Shown in pieces: positions 18,159 to 26,160 of a DNA stretch of 64,000 bases. The DNA is from an uncultured Bacilli bacterium (GTDB lineage: Bacteria > Bacillota_I > Bacilli_A > RF39 > UBA660). The DNA lies in assembly GCA_934101345.1 (NCBI GenBank), contig CAKOQV010000001.1, forward strand, positions 62,001 through 126,000, written 5' to 3'. The notes under the pieces were generated by a model. The model worked only from the letters and a program-made list of their open reading frames with translations, had not been told where the DNA came from and made no database searches. The position numbers were made by a program, and so were the translations under genes. Each line of letters opens with the position of its first letter. The first letter of the stretch is position 1.

Positions 18159-18687
18159 TTATTAGTTTATCAACAATTTTAATATAATCTAATCTTGGAG
18201 TATATTTTATTCCTATTTCATAAGTATTATTTTCAAAGTAGGATAGTGGTATTGACTTTCTTTCATTATTGTTTATGTAATCTATCAAGTTTTCTCCTTT
18301 TAAAACAAAGCTTTTGTTTAAAGTAGAAAATCTTACTATTAGAAAGACAATACCATTATGTTTTATTACTTTCTTTATATATTCTATTTGATGTTTATGA
18401 ATATTATCTATTGGGAAACTAGTTTTACTTCTCGTTTCCTTAGCATCAAACTCAATATAATATCCTTTATATACGCCATTATAATCGAGAGTAGATGGAC
18501 TTTCAAAAAAACCATCAGTTATTCGCATATTTTTATAATTGGTTTTTGTTATTCTAATAGGTGTAGGCTTTTTATATATTAAAGCGATATCATAGTCTAC
18601 ATAGTATTTGTTTGTTTCATTTATATCATTTTCTAATGACATACCACGATTAGCAAATGTACTATTAAAGTTTGTTCTAATATTCAA
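18142..18687 (-). CDS. recU: Holliday junction resolvase RecU
   Basis: About 181 residues. Family motifs are GMSLENDINETNKYY, the A-x-I-x-KKPTPI segment, DYNGVYKGYYIEFDAKET (metal-binding nuclease residues around 73-90) and HKHQIEYIKKV. RecU cuts four-way junctions in recombination and chromosome segregation. TTG at 18687 is the likely start because AGGTG (18694-18698) is correctly placed; the frame also opens at GTG 18696, inside the ribosome site. It is directly followed by the class A PBP gene, as in Bacillus. Confidence 0.9.
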   Translation of the reverse strand: MNIRTNFNSTFANRGMSLENDINETNKYYVDYDIALIYKKPTPIRITKTNYKNMRITDGFFESPSTLDYNGVYKGYYIEFDAKETRSKTSFPIDNIHKHQIEYIKKVIKHNGIVFLIVRFSTLNKSFVLKGENLIDYINNNERKSIPLSYFENNTYEIGIKYTPRLDYIKIVDKLINEHNN

Positions 18688-18777
18688 AAATATCACCTAT
18701 TTAATTATACTATATATTATGGAAAAAATCTATATAACTTGAATAAATAATTTAAAATTGACATTTATATAAAGAAA

Positions 18778-18807
18778 AAGTTATCTTGCTTTATGCAAAA
18801 TAACTTA
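18778..18807 (-). terminator. Terminator of the DUF378 gene
   Basis: AAGTTAT and ATAACTT arms (18778-18784 / 18800-18806), with inner TTGC/GCAA pairing. On the minus strand it is followed by TTTTC. Confidence 0.6.
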
Positions 18808-18826
18808 TAAGTATTAATTTTAAATT

Positions 18827-19021
18827 TTAATCTAAATCTTTAGTAAATATACCAATACTAATAAGTCCTGATATTAATACTAGTATATAGACAATTCTTG
18901 TAAGAAGAGTTCCATCACCAAATAGATATTCTACTAGATTGAAATTAAATATTCCTACTAGTCCCCAGTTTATACAACCTATAATACCTAATGTTAATGC
19001 TATTTTGTATAATGTATTCAT
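18827..19021 (-). CDS. DUF378 family small membrane protein
   Basis: A 64-residue protein with two membrane helices. The opening LYKIALTLGIIGCINWGLVG is the hallmark of DUF378 (YuzA-like), followed by LVEYLFGDGTLLTRIVYILV. The function of the family is unknown. The start is ATG at 19021 behind AAGGAGG; the frame extends upstream without a better site. Encoded alone between the recU operon and a divergent lipoprotein gene. Confidence 0.85.
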   Translation of the reverse strand: MNTLYKIALTLGIIGCINWGLVGIFNFNLVEYLFGDGTLLTRIVYILVLISGLISIGIFTKDLD

Positions 19022-19124
19022 ATAATTATCCTCCTTTTTACTCTTATTTTGTACAAAAAATGTTAATTTATTCATCATATTAGAAATTTTAATTAATATA
19101 ATTGATTAGAAAGAAGGAGGACTA

Positions 19125-20237
19125 ATGAAAAAGAAAATTTTGTTTATACTACTAGTGGGAGTGTTTCTATTATCAGGATGTGGTAAGACTAGTGAAAGTA
19201 GTATTATAAAAGATTTAGAAAAGAAGATTAATAATTCTAAATCTTACTATATTGAAGGTACTTTAGAGATAGTTAATAATGAAGATTTATATACTTATGA
19301 TGTTAAAGTATCTTATGCTAAGGGAGATAATTATAAGGTTAATTTAACTAATAAGGTTAATAATCATGAACAAATAATTCTTCGTAACTCTGATGGAGTA
19401 TATGTTGTTACTCCGAGAATTAATAAGAGTTTTAAATTTCAAAGTGATTGGCCTTATAATAATTCACAAGTTTATTTACTTAAACCATTACTTGATGATA
19501 TTTTAAGTGATGAAAATAGAACATTTACTAAAGATGGTAATAATTATAAGATAGTAGTGGCTGCTAATTATCCAAATAATGAGAAATTAGTTAAACAAGA
19601 AATATTACTGGATAAAGAAGCTAATATAAAGAAAGTTACTGTTATGGATACTAATGGAACTGCTCAAATTACTATGAATTTTGATAAGATAGATTTAAAT
19701 AGTAAATTTAATGATAATTATTTTGATTTAAAAGAAATCATAGATGTTAAAGAAGAAACTCCTAATGATAATAAGACTACTGAAAATAATACTAATACAA
19801 ATACTAACACAAATACAAATACTAACACAAATACAAATACTAACACTAACACAAATACTGATAAAGATAAGACTACTGAAACTAAACAAACTAGTACAAT
19901 AGAGGATGTTATTTATCCAATGTATTTACCTGTTAATACTTATCTTTCTAATAAGGAGAAGGTAAGTAAAGATAATGGAGAAAGATTAATTCTTACATTT
20001 GATGGTGATAATCCATTTATGTTAATTGAAGAGACAGTTACTTATGAAAAAGAACATTTAATAGTTCCTACATATGGTGAACTTGAATTAATGGCTTCAA
20101 CTGTGGCTATAGTTAATGATAATTCAGTAAATTGGATTGATAATAATATAGAATATTATGTAGTTAGCGATAAACTATCTAAAAGTGAATTACTTGATAT
20201 AGCTAGAAGTATATCAGTATTACCAGTAAGCAAGTAA
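19125..20237 (+). CDS. LolA/RseB-fold lipoprotein with NT-repeat linker
   Basis: A 370-residue lipoprotein: signal peptide with lipobox LLSGC (Cys19), then a LolA-like beta domain (about 25-205: YYIEGTLEIVNNEDLY, YKVNLTNKVNNHEQIILRN), a linker of alternating Asn-Thr (about 221-245), and a C-terminal domain (about 255-370) that resembles DUF4367-type modules found behind LolA-like domains in Bacillota (WIDNNIEYYVVSDKLSKSEL). In Bacillus-type bacteria such proteins (YdcC-like) sit outside the membrane and are linked to envelope or sporulation stress. AAGGAGG lies just before ATG. Specific role unknown. Confidence 0.7.
   Translation: MKKKILFILLVGVFLLSGCGKTSESSIIKDLEKKINNSKSYYIEGTLEIVNNEDLYTYDVKVSYAKGDNYKVNLTNKVNNHEQIILRNSDGVYVVTPRINKSFKFQSDWPYNNSQVYLLKPLLDDILSDENRTFTKDGNNYKIVVAANYPNNEKLVKQEILLDKEANIKKVTVMDTNGTAQITMNFDKIDLNSKFNDNYFDLKEIIDVKEETPNDNKTTENNTNTNTNTNTNTNTNTNTNTNTNTDKDKTTETKQTSTIEDVIYPMYLPVNTYLSNKEKVSKDNGERLILTFDGDNPFMLIEETVTYEKEHLIVPTYGELELMASTVAIVNDNSVNWIDNNIEYYVVSDKLSKSELLDIARSISVLPVSK
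19788..19859 (+). repeat. In-frame tandem repeat encoding Asn-Thr
   Basis: Alternating AAT/AAC and ACT/ACA codons, organised partly as copies of the 18-base unit ACTAACACAAATACAAAT. Slippage would change linker length in steps of two or six residues without shifting frame. Confidence 0.85.
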
Positions 20238-20255
20238 AAAACTTGCTTTTTTTTT
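20228..20255 (+). terminator. Rho-independent terminator
   Basis: AAGCAAGT (20228-20235) pairs with ACTTGCTT (20241-20248), followed by eight T residues. It overlaps the lipoprotein stop codon. Confidence 0.85.
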
Positions 20256-20291
20256 GTCTATATGCTATTATCTTAATAGGAGTGTGAGAGA

Positions 20292-21017
20292 ATGGAAAAG
20301 AAAAATAAGGGATTGATTGTTTTGGTTATTATTTTAACTGTTTTGGTGTTATGTTTAGGTGGTTATATTGTTTACGATAAACTATTAGGTACAGACAATA
20401 ATGATAATGCAAATGATGTAACTGATAGTTCTGATGTAATTAATGAAACAGTAGTATTTAATGCTGGTGAGAATAAAAAATATAATAAAAATGTTGGTAA
20501 TCATATTGTTAATGCTGATGATAGAACATTAATAGTAGATAATAATATTTTATTTAAGTTAGAAGATATAAATTTTCTACATCAAGTTACATTTTATAAG
20601 GATATCATTATTACATTTCAAAGTGTTGGTACTAGTGGGATGATACTTATTTATGATTATGATGGTAATATTATAAAAAGTATTGATAAATTTAAAGATA
20701 ATTATGAAAGATTATTTTATACTTCATCAAGATATTCTAATACTGAATATTTTAATGTTTCTTCTGATGGTAAAATATTGTTTGTCGGTTCTAAACATTT
20801 ACAATTGGCTGCTGGCACTTATTTAACAGATAATGATACTGAAATAAATTTATTAGGTGGAGATGAAGATATTAATTCTTTGTATAAAGAAAATAATATT
20901 GATGATAATAGCATTGTAAGTGGTATTTTTGAATTTTCTTATTTAGGAAATTATAGTTTTGGTGATATTAAATATGTTAGCACAAATAGTACAATAAAAG
21001 ATTTAATAAATTCTTAA
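20292..21017 (+). CDS. Membrane-anchored protein of unknown function
   Basis: A 241-residue protein: short KKNK cytoplasmic tail, one membrane helix (about 8-28), an Asp/Asn-rich linker, then a beta-rich extracytoplasmic part of about 190 residues. Some stretches (LIYDYDGNIIKSIDK, VSSDGKILFVGSK) look like beta-propeller blades, but too few are seen to call a propeller. I do not recognise the family. It lies between two terminators, so it is probably monocistronic. ATG follows AGGAGTGTGAGAG. Confidence 0.7.
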   Translation: MEKKNKGLIVLVIILTVLVLCLGGYIVYDKLLGTDNNDNANDVTDSSDVINETVVFNAGENKKYNKNVGNHIVNADDRTLIVDNNILFKLEDINFLHQVTFYKDIIITFQSVGTSGMILIYDYDGNIIKSIDKFKDNYERLFYTSSRYSNTEYFNVSSDGKILFVGSKHLQLAAGTYLTDNDTEINLLGGDEDINSLYKENNIDDNSIVSGIFEFSYLGNYSFGDIKYVSTNSTIKDLINS

Positions 21018-21021
21018 TTAA

Positions 21022-21055
21022 AAAAAGTTAGTTCGTTCAAACGAACTAACTTTTT
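21022..21055 (+). terminator. Rho-independent terminator
   Basis: A perfect hairpin of about 15 bp with AAAAAGTTAGTTCG and CGAACTAACTTTTT arms around a four-base loop, ending in T residues. Confidence 0.85.
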
Positions 21056-21061
21056 AATAAC

Positions 21062-21148
21062 CAAAAAAAGAATTCAATTTAGAGACTATTATTAATAGGC
21101 TCTAAATTGCTAGTGAAGACTTTAGGCTTCACTAGAATAAAATAATGT
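21062..21148 (+). ncRNA. Tandem-hairpin element B (candidate structured RNA/DNA)
   Basis: Leader ACCAAAAA...AATTC. Hairpin 1: AATTTAGAG (21076-21084) with CTCTAAATT (21100-21108), apex starting ACT and ending AGG. Hairpin 2: CTAGTGAAG (21110-21118) with CTTCACTAG (21127-21135), loop ACTTTAGG. Tail GAATAAAATAATG. One base separates the hairpins. It lies after a strong terminator and before the gpmI promoter, so it belongs to neither obvious transcript. Shares leader and tail with elements D and E but not stem sequence. Confidence 0.65.
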
Positions 21149-21166
21149 AAATTTATATCTAATATA

Positions 21167-21195
21167 TTGAAAAACTATTAATAATTAGATATAAT
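21167..21195 (+). promoter_or_regulatory. gpmI promoter
   Basis: TTGAAA (21167-21172), 17-base spacer, TATAAT (21190-21195). The flanking TATATCTAAT/ATTAGATATA arms form an inverted repeat around the promoter. Confidence 0.7.
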
Positions 21196-21220
21196 TAGGT
21201 AGGAAAATAGGTGATGATAA

Positions 21221-22735
21221 ATGAAGAAAATATTACTTTGTATTATGGATGGAGTAGGTCTTACTAAAGAAAAAAAATATAATGCTTTATATAATGCTAA
21301 AACTCCTAATCTAGATAAATTATGGAAGATATATCCACATAGTGAACTTGAAGCTTCAGGAACATATGTAGGACTTCCTAGAGGGCAAATGGGTAATAGT
21401 GAAGTAGGCCATACTAATATTGGCGCAGGAAGAGTAGTATATCAGTCTTTAGAACTTATAAATAGTAAGATTAAAGACAAGAGTTTTTATAATAATAATG
21501 AAATATTAAAAGTAATTAATCATGTTAAAGATAATAATTCTAATATTCATTTAATAGGACTTCTTTCTGATGGAGGAGTTCATTCACATATTAATCATTT
21601 ATTTGCTTTACTTGATATGATTAAAAATAATGGTGTTAAGAATGTTTATATTCATATATTTACTGATGGTAGAGATGTTAGTCCTACTAGTGGAATTAAA
21701 TATATTGAGGCTTTGGAAAAGAAACTTAAAACTATTGGTATAGGTAGTATTGCCTCAATTGGTGGTAGATATTATGGTATGGATAGAGATAATAGATTTG
21801 ATAGATTAGAAAAGGCATATAATGCAATGGTTATTGGTACTGAAGTAAGAGAAGTTAAAAAGGTTTGGTATGATAGTCAAAAGAATGATGTTACTGATGA
21901 ATTTATAGTACCTACGACTACTGATAGAAATGGTTTAATAAGAGATAATGATGGTATTATATTCTTTAACTTTAGGCCTGATAGATTAAGAGAACTTGGT
22001 AGTATATTTACTAATGATGATTATGAATGCTTTAAGAGAGATAAAATTAATAATTTAAAAGTTGTTACAATGATGAAGGTTACTGATACAGTACTTTGTC
22101 CTATGGCTTTTGAACATCCTGTACTTAATAATACTATTGGCGAATATATATCTAATAAAGGTCTTACACAACTTAGAATAGCAGAAACTGAGAAGTATGC
22201 GCATGTTACTTACTTTATAAATGGTGGTAGTGATGTGATATTTGAAGGTGAAAAAAGAATATTAGTACCTAGTCCTAAAGTGGCTACTTATGATTTAGAA
22301 CCTGAAATGTCTGCGAATATGATTACAGCTTCTTTAGTAAAAGAAATTACGGAAAATAAAGAAGATTTAATAATACTTAATTTTGCTAATGGTGATATGG
22401 TAGGCCATACTGGTGATTATAATGCTGCAGTAAAAGCAGTGGAAACAGTGGATTCTTGTATTGGTAAGATACTTGATAATATATTATTAGATGAATATAC
22501 GATGATTATTACAGCAGATCATGGTAACTGTGAAGTTATGAGAAATAAAGATGGTAGTGTTAATACTAGTCATACCACTAATAAAGTACCATTTATTATT
22601 ACAGATAAGAGATTAAAATTATTAGATGGTAGTTTATGTGATATTGCTCCTAGTGTATTATTTTTAATGGGACTTGATATACCTAAGGAGATGACTGGTA
22701 ATATACTTATTAAAAATAGAAAGAAGGTTAAATAA
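21221..22735 (+). CDS. gpmI: 2,3-bisphosphoglycerate-independent phosphoglycerate mutase
   Basis: A 504-residue glycolytic enzyme of the alkaline phosphatase superfamily, interconverting 3- and 2-phosphoglycerate with Mn2+. Metal and catalytic residues are clear: D10 in CIMDGVG, the phosphoserine nucleophile S60 in GQMGNSEVGHTNIG, DGRDV, FFNFRPDR, and the C-terminal NGDMVGHTG and ITADHGNCE. Full family length. It has its own promoter and AGGTGATGAT ribosome site, and its stop overlaps the next start (TAATG), so the FtsK-like gene is translationally coupled to it. Confidence 0.95.
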   Translation: MKKILLCIMDGVGLTKEKKYNALYNAKTPNLDKLWKIYPHSELEASGTYVGLPRGQMGNSEVGHTNIGAGRVVYQSLELINSKIKDKSFYNNNEILKVINHVKDNNSNIHLIGLLSDGGVHSHINHLFALLDMIKNNGVKNVYIHIFTDGRDVSPTSGIKYIEALEKKLKTIGIGSIASIGGRYYGMDRDNRFDRLEKAYNAMVIGTEVREVKKVWYDSQKNDVTDEFIVPTTTDRNGLIRDNDGIIFFNFRPDRLRELGSIFTNDDYECFKRDKINNLKVVTMMKVTDTVLCPMAFEHPVLNNTIGEYISNKGLTQLRIAETEKYAHVTYFINGGSDVIFEGEKRILVPSPKVATYDLEPEMSANMITASLVKEITENKEDLIILNFANGDMVGHTGDYNAAVKAVETVDSCIGKILDNILLDEYTMIITADHGNCEVMRNKDGSVNTSHTTNKVPFIITDKRLKLLDGSLCDIAPSVLFLMGLDIPKEMTGNILIKNRKKVK

Positions 22736-23751
22736 TGTTAAAGTTACTTAATAATCCTAAGTCAGATAATACTAGAAATATATTAAATGCTGATTTATTT
22801 GTTAGTAATTTACATAATACTTTGAAGGCTTTTGGTTTTAATCCAAAAGTTACTTATGAAGTTTATAGGAGTATTACTGTTTATCATGTTACTTGGAATG
22901 ATGATAAGACTTATGATGATATTTTAGAATTAAAGAAAGAAATTGCTTTATCTTTAGGAATAAATGCATCTGAATTAGTTATGAATAAAGTAAAAGATAA
23001 TGAGATATTTATTAAAGTTGATAATATGAAGAAAGATATTTTATGTCTAAAAGAAGTATTAGAGGATTATAAAGTAGATAATGATTTTAAAGTAGTATTA
23101 GGTCTTGATGAATATGATAAATTGGTTACTTTTGATTTTGATAAGGAAAAGAGTCTTTTGGTTACTGGTGTTAGTGGTACTGGTAAAACTAATTTATTTA
23201 ATGATATTATTATGAATATTTTAATTAATTATAGTAATGTTAAAGTAGTTATACTTGATTCACAAGGTATTAATTATAATTTATATAGTGATGTGTGTGA
23301 AGTTGTTAATAAAGAAGAAGATATTATTGTAAAGATTAATTTACTTAGAAGAGAATTTGAAGATAGAGTAAAGAATAACACTAGAGATAAGATGGTAGTA
23401 TTTATTGATGAGATATATGAAATATTAAAACTTGATAATAGTGTTAAAGATGATATTAATTATTTATTAGAAGTAGGTAGTACTATGGGAATATATTTAG
23501 TAGTATCTACGGATAGTGTACTTGAAGATGATACTTATGATTTATTTAATAAAGATAATGTATCAAAGATTAGTTTTTATCTTACTTCAAGAGGAGAATA
23601 TAATATGTTTTTAGGTAAGGCTATCAGAGATAACTTGGGTAAAGATGGAATGTATTTGGATAATGATAAGAATTTAATTAGAATGAGCACTCCTATGATA
23701 GAAGATGATGAAATAGAAAGAGTTTGCAGGTATATTAAAGATAATAAATAG
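22735..23751 (+). CDS. Compact FtsK/SpoIIIE-like ATPase
   Basis: A 338-residue protein that looks like the soluble alpha-beta motor of FtsK without membrane domain and without the gamma DNA-reading domain. An N-terminal alpha-like region (NLHNTLKAFGFNPKVTYEVY; DDILELKKEIALSLGI) precedes Walker A GVSGTGKTN (144-152) and Walker B MVVFIDE (220-226). The end, SRGEYNMFLG to MIEDDEIERVCRYIK, corresponds to the FtsK terminus. Segments are divergent, so it is probably a paralogue, not the main division translocase. Coupled to gpmI by a one-base overlap. Role unknown: DNA or protein translocation are both possible. Confidence 0.7.
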   Translation: MLKLLNNPKSDNTRNILNADLFVSNLHNTLKAFGFNPKVTYEVYRSITVYHVTWNDDKTYDDILELKKEIALSLGINASELVMNKVKDNEIFIKVDNMKKDILCLKEVLEDYKVDNDFKVVLGLDEYDKLVTFDFDKEKSLLVTGVSGTGKTNLFNDIIMNILINYSNVKVVILDSQGINYNLYSDVCEVVNKEEDIIVKINLLRREFEDRVKNNTRDKMVVFIDEIYEILKLDNSVKDDINYLLEVGSTMGIYLVVSTDSVLEDDTYDLFNKDNVSKISFYLTSRGEYNMFLGKAIRDNLGKDGMYLDNDKNLIRMSTPMIEDDEIERVCRYIKDNK

Positions 23752-23779
23752 CAGTATAATAATAGTTAGGAAGTATAAT

Positions 23780-24820
23780 ATGAAAAATAAGGATAAGAAG
23801 GAAAAGAATACTAACAAGAGAGATAATATATTTATGATTATTTTATCTATTGGTGATGTTATAGCGGTTACTGTTTTATTTCTTTTATATGGACCTTATA
23901 ATGGCTTTAGAGACTGGTTAGTTACTACAGCGATGGGTACAATGAATCATCAGTATTTGGCTACTACCTTTTATAATATGGATAGAATAGAAGAAATATT
24001 ATCACATCATAGTACGGTGGAACCTGACTTTGATACTGATACTAGTTTAATTACTGCTGATGAGAATGAATATATTGATGATTATGATAGGGAGATACTG
24101 GATAGAAATAAGAATGATGTGTATAAGATTATTGAAATAGATGAAGATGGTTATTCGGGATATTTGGCTGCAGTGTATGATCCATCAAAAATAAAGGTTA
24201 CTTATAGTAAGAATCTTGGTGTTACTGGAGAGTATCTAGTTGATATGGCTAAGAGAGAAGGGGCAGTTCTCGCTATTAATGGTGGTGGTTTTGCTGATAT
24301 TGGTGGACAAGGAAATGGTGGTGCTCCAGTTGGAGCTATTATATCTGGAGGTAAAGTACTTAACTCTTCTAATGGTACAGGAGGTGCTTATGGCGGTGGT
24401 ATTATAGGTTTTACTAATGATAATAAATTGTATCTTGGTAAAATTAGTACTAGTAGGGCAATAGAAATAGGCATTAGAGATGCAGTAGAATTTGGACCAT
24501 TTTTAATAGTAAATGGTAAGAGTTCCTTTATAAATGGTAATGGAGGTTATGGTGTTCATCCGAGAACCGCTATTGCACAGAGAAAAGATGGTATAGTATT
24601 ATTTCTAGTTATAGATGGTAGGAGTCTTAAAAGTAAAGGAGCTGATATGAATGATTTAGTAAAAATATTACTTAGATATCATGCATATAATGCTGCTAAT
24701 CTAGATGGTGGTAATTCTAGTGTTATGGTAGTAAATAATAAGATTATTAATCATCCATTTAATTGGGATAATAGAGAAGAAACTAGACCTATAGCAAGTG
24801 GATTTGTGGTTACTGAATAA
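23780..24820 (+). CDS. Phosphodiester glycosidase family protein (NAGPA/DUF2233)
   Basis: A 346-residue membrane-anchored enzyme: basic tail, one membrane helix (about 18-38), linker, then the NAGPA-type domain from about residue 135. Typical segments are VLAINGGGFAD, the Gly-rich GGAYGGGIIGF, HPRTAIAQRKDGIVLFLVIDGR and NAANLDGGNSSVMVVNNK near the end. The family cleaves GlcNAc-phosphodiester linkages and in bacteria occurs with exopolysaccharide or wall-polymer metabolism. It is followed 14 bases later by a polysaccharide deacetylase, so the pair likely edits surface glycans. Confidence 0.85.
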   Translation: MKNKDKKEKNTNKRDNIFMIILSIGDVIAVTVLFLLYGPYNGFRDWLVTTAMGTMNHQYLATTFYNMDRIEEILSHHSTVEPDFDTDTSLITADENEYIDDYDREILDRNKNDVYKIIEIDEDGYSGYLAAVYDPSKIKVTYSKNLGVTGEYLVDMAKREGAVLAINGGGFADIGGQGNGGAPVGAIISGGKVLNSSNGTGGAYGGGIIGFTNDNKLYLGKISTSRAIEIGIRDAVEFGPFLIVNGKSSFINGNGGYGVHPRTAIAQRKDGIVLFLVIDGRSLKSKGADMNDLVKILLRYHAYNAANLDGGNSSVMVVNNKIINHPFNWDNREETRPIASGFVVTE

Positions 24821-24840
24821 GAAATTTATAAGGAGTGTTT

Positions 24841-26100
24841 ATGAGAAAAAATAAGAATAGTAAGAAGATAGTTTTGTTAATTGTTATAATTTTTCTTTTA
24901 TTGTTAATAGGTGGTACTGGAATATACTTTATGTTAAATAATAAAGATAAGGAATCAACAAAAATTAATTATAATGATTATTATAGTAAGTATGTTACTA
25001 CTGTTGGAGAAGTTAAATTATATACTAAAGAAAATGATGAATATAAAGAAGGTGGATTTGTAGGTAGTAATGTAGATCTTACTCTTAATAATGATAATAG
25101 TAATGATGGATATTTTAACGTAAGTGACTTTGATGATAAATATTATGTATATTATAAAGATATAAAGAAAATAAATGAATTATCTAGTATAGATAATAGG
25201 TATAAAGAATATATAGTATTTAATAATAATGTTCTTACTAAAGATAAAACAGAATTTTATGATGAAAATGGTAATTTAGTTTATTCTTTTAATGAAGGAT
25301 ATTCTTTACCTATAATAATTAAAGATACTGATAGGTATGGTGTAGAATTTAATAATAGACTTCTATATATAAAGAGTGATGAAGGAGAGGTAATTAATAA
25401 TACTAATACAAATAAGCATAATGCAAGTGGAGTAGGAGTATTTAATTATCATGCCTTTTATGATGAGAATGATCCTAATGATTCGTGTCCTACTGTTATA
25501 TGTCACTCTAAAAAACAATTTAAAGAACAACTTGATTATTTGAAAGAAAATGATATTCTTACTTTGAAAATGAAAGAATTAGAGATGTATATTGATGGTA
25601 AATTACAGTTACCTAAGAGTGTTCTTTTGACAATAGATGATGGCGGTAGAGATAAAATAGCAGTAGATATGCTTACAGAATATAAGATGTATGCTACTAT
25701 ATTTTTGGTTACTGCTTGGTATGATCCTAGTACTTATTATACAACTGATTATATTGAACTTCATTCACATACTAATAATATGCATAATACTGGTGTTTGT
25801 CCTGGTGGACAGGGTGGAGGAATAAAATGTCTTAGAGTGGAAGAAATACAAACAGATTTAAAAACAAGTAGAGAAAAATTAGGAGGATCAACATATATAG
25901 CTTATCCATTCTATGAATATAATGAATATTCTATAAAGATGCTAAAAGAAGCTGGATTTACAATGGCGTTTATTGGTGAATCTAATAATAGTGATAATTT
26001 GGTTCATGTTGGTAGTGATAAATTTAGATTAAGAAGATTTGTTATTGTTACTTATACGACAATAAAAGGTATTGATGAATATTTAGGACAAATAAAGTAG
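24841..26100 (+). CDS. Membrane-anchored polysaccharide deacetylase (NodB/CE4 family)
   Basis: About 419 residues: N-terminal membrane helix (about 10-30), an extracytoplasmic region of about 180 residues with SH3-like character, and a CE4 deacetylase domain starting at FNYHAFYDE. Motif 1 reads VLLTIDDGGRD (the metal-binding Asp pair), motif 2 ELHSHTNNMH; STYIAYPFYEYN and FTMAFIGE follow in family order. It removes acetyl groups from GlcNAc-containing polymers outside the cell. ATG at 24841 is preferred over GTG at 24835, as the AAGGAG site abuts the latter. Confidence 0.85.
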   Translation: MRKNKNSKKIVLLIVIIFLLLLIGGTGIYFMLNNKDKESTKINYNDYYSKYVTTVGEVKLYTKENDEYKEGGFVGSNVDLTLNNDNSNDGYFNVSDFDDKYYVYYKDIKKINELSSIDNRYKEYIVFNNNVLTKDKTEFYDENGNLVYSFNEGYSLPIIIKDTDRYGVEFNNRLLYIKSDEGEVINNTNTNKHNASGVGVFNYHAFYDENDPNDSCPTVICHSKKQFKEQLDYLKENDILTLKMKELEMYIDGKLQLPKSVLLTIDDGGRDKIAVDMLTEYKMYATIFLVTAWYDPSTYYTTDYIELHSHTNNMHNTGVCPGGQGGGIKCLRVEEIQTDLKTSREKLGGSTYIAYPFYEYNEYSIKMLKEAGFTMAFIGESNNSDNLVHVGSDKFRLRRFVIVTYTTIKGIDEYLGQIK

Positions 26101-26128
26101 ACATTAGATTGACATTTAATGTCTTTTT
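26099..26128 (+). terminator. Rho-independent terminator
   Basis: AGACATTA (26099-26106) pairs with TAATGTCT (26117-26124), then T residues. It begins inside the deacetylase stop codon. Confidence 0.8.
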
Positions 26129-26160
26129 ATATATAATAATGGCGATTTTGAGGGAATTAT

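Noticed and set aside
21076..21135. Identifying the tandem hairpins as guanidine-II (mini-ykkC) or TwoAYGGAY RNA.
   Set aside because: Guanidine-II needs ACGR loops and TwoAYGGAY needs AYGGAY loops; neither occurs in any copy on either strand.
21022..21135. Element B as an ordinary transcription terminator.
   Set aside because: A strong terminator already lies at 21022-21055, and neither element hairpin is followed by a T-run.
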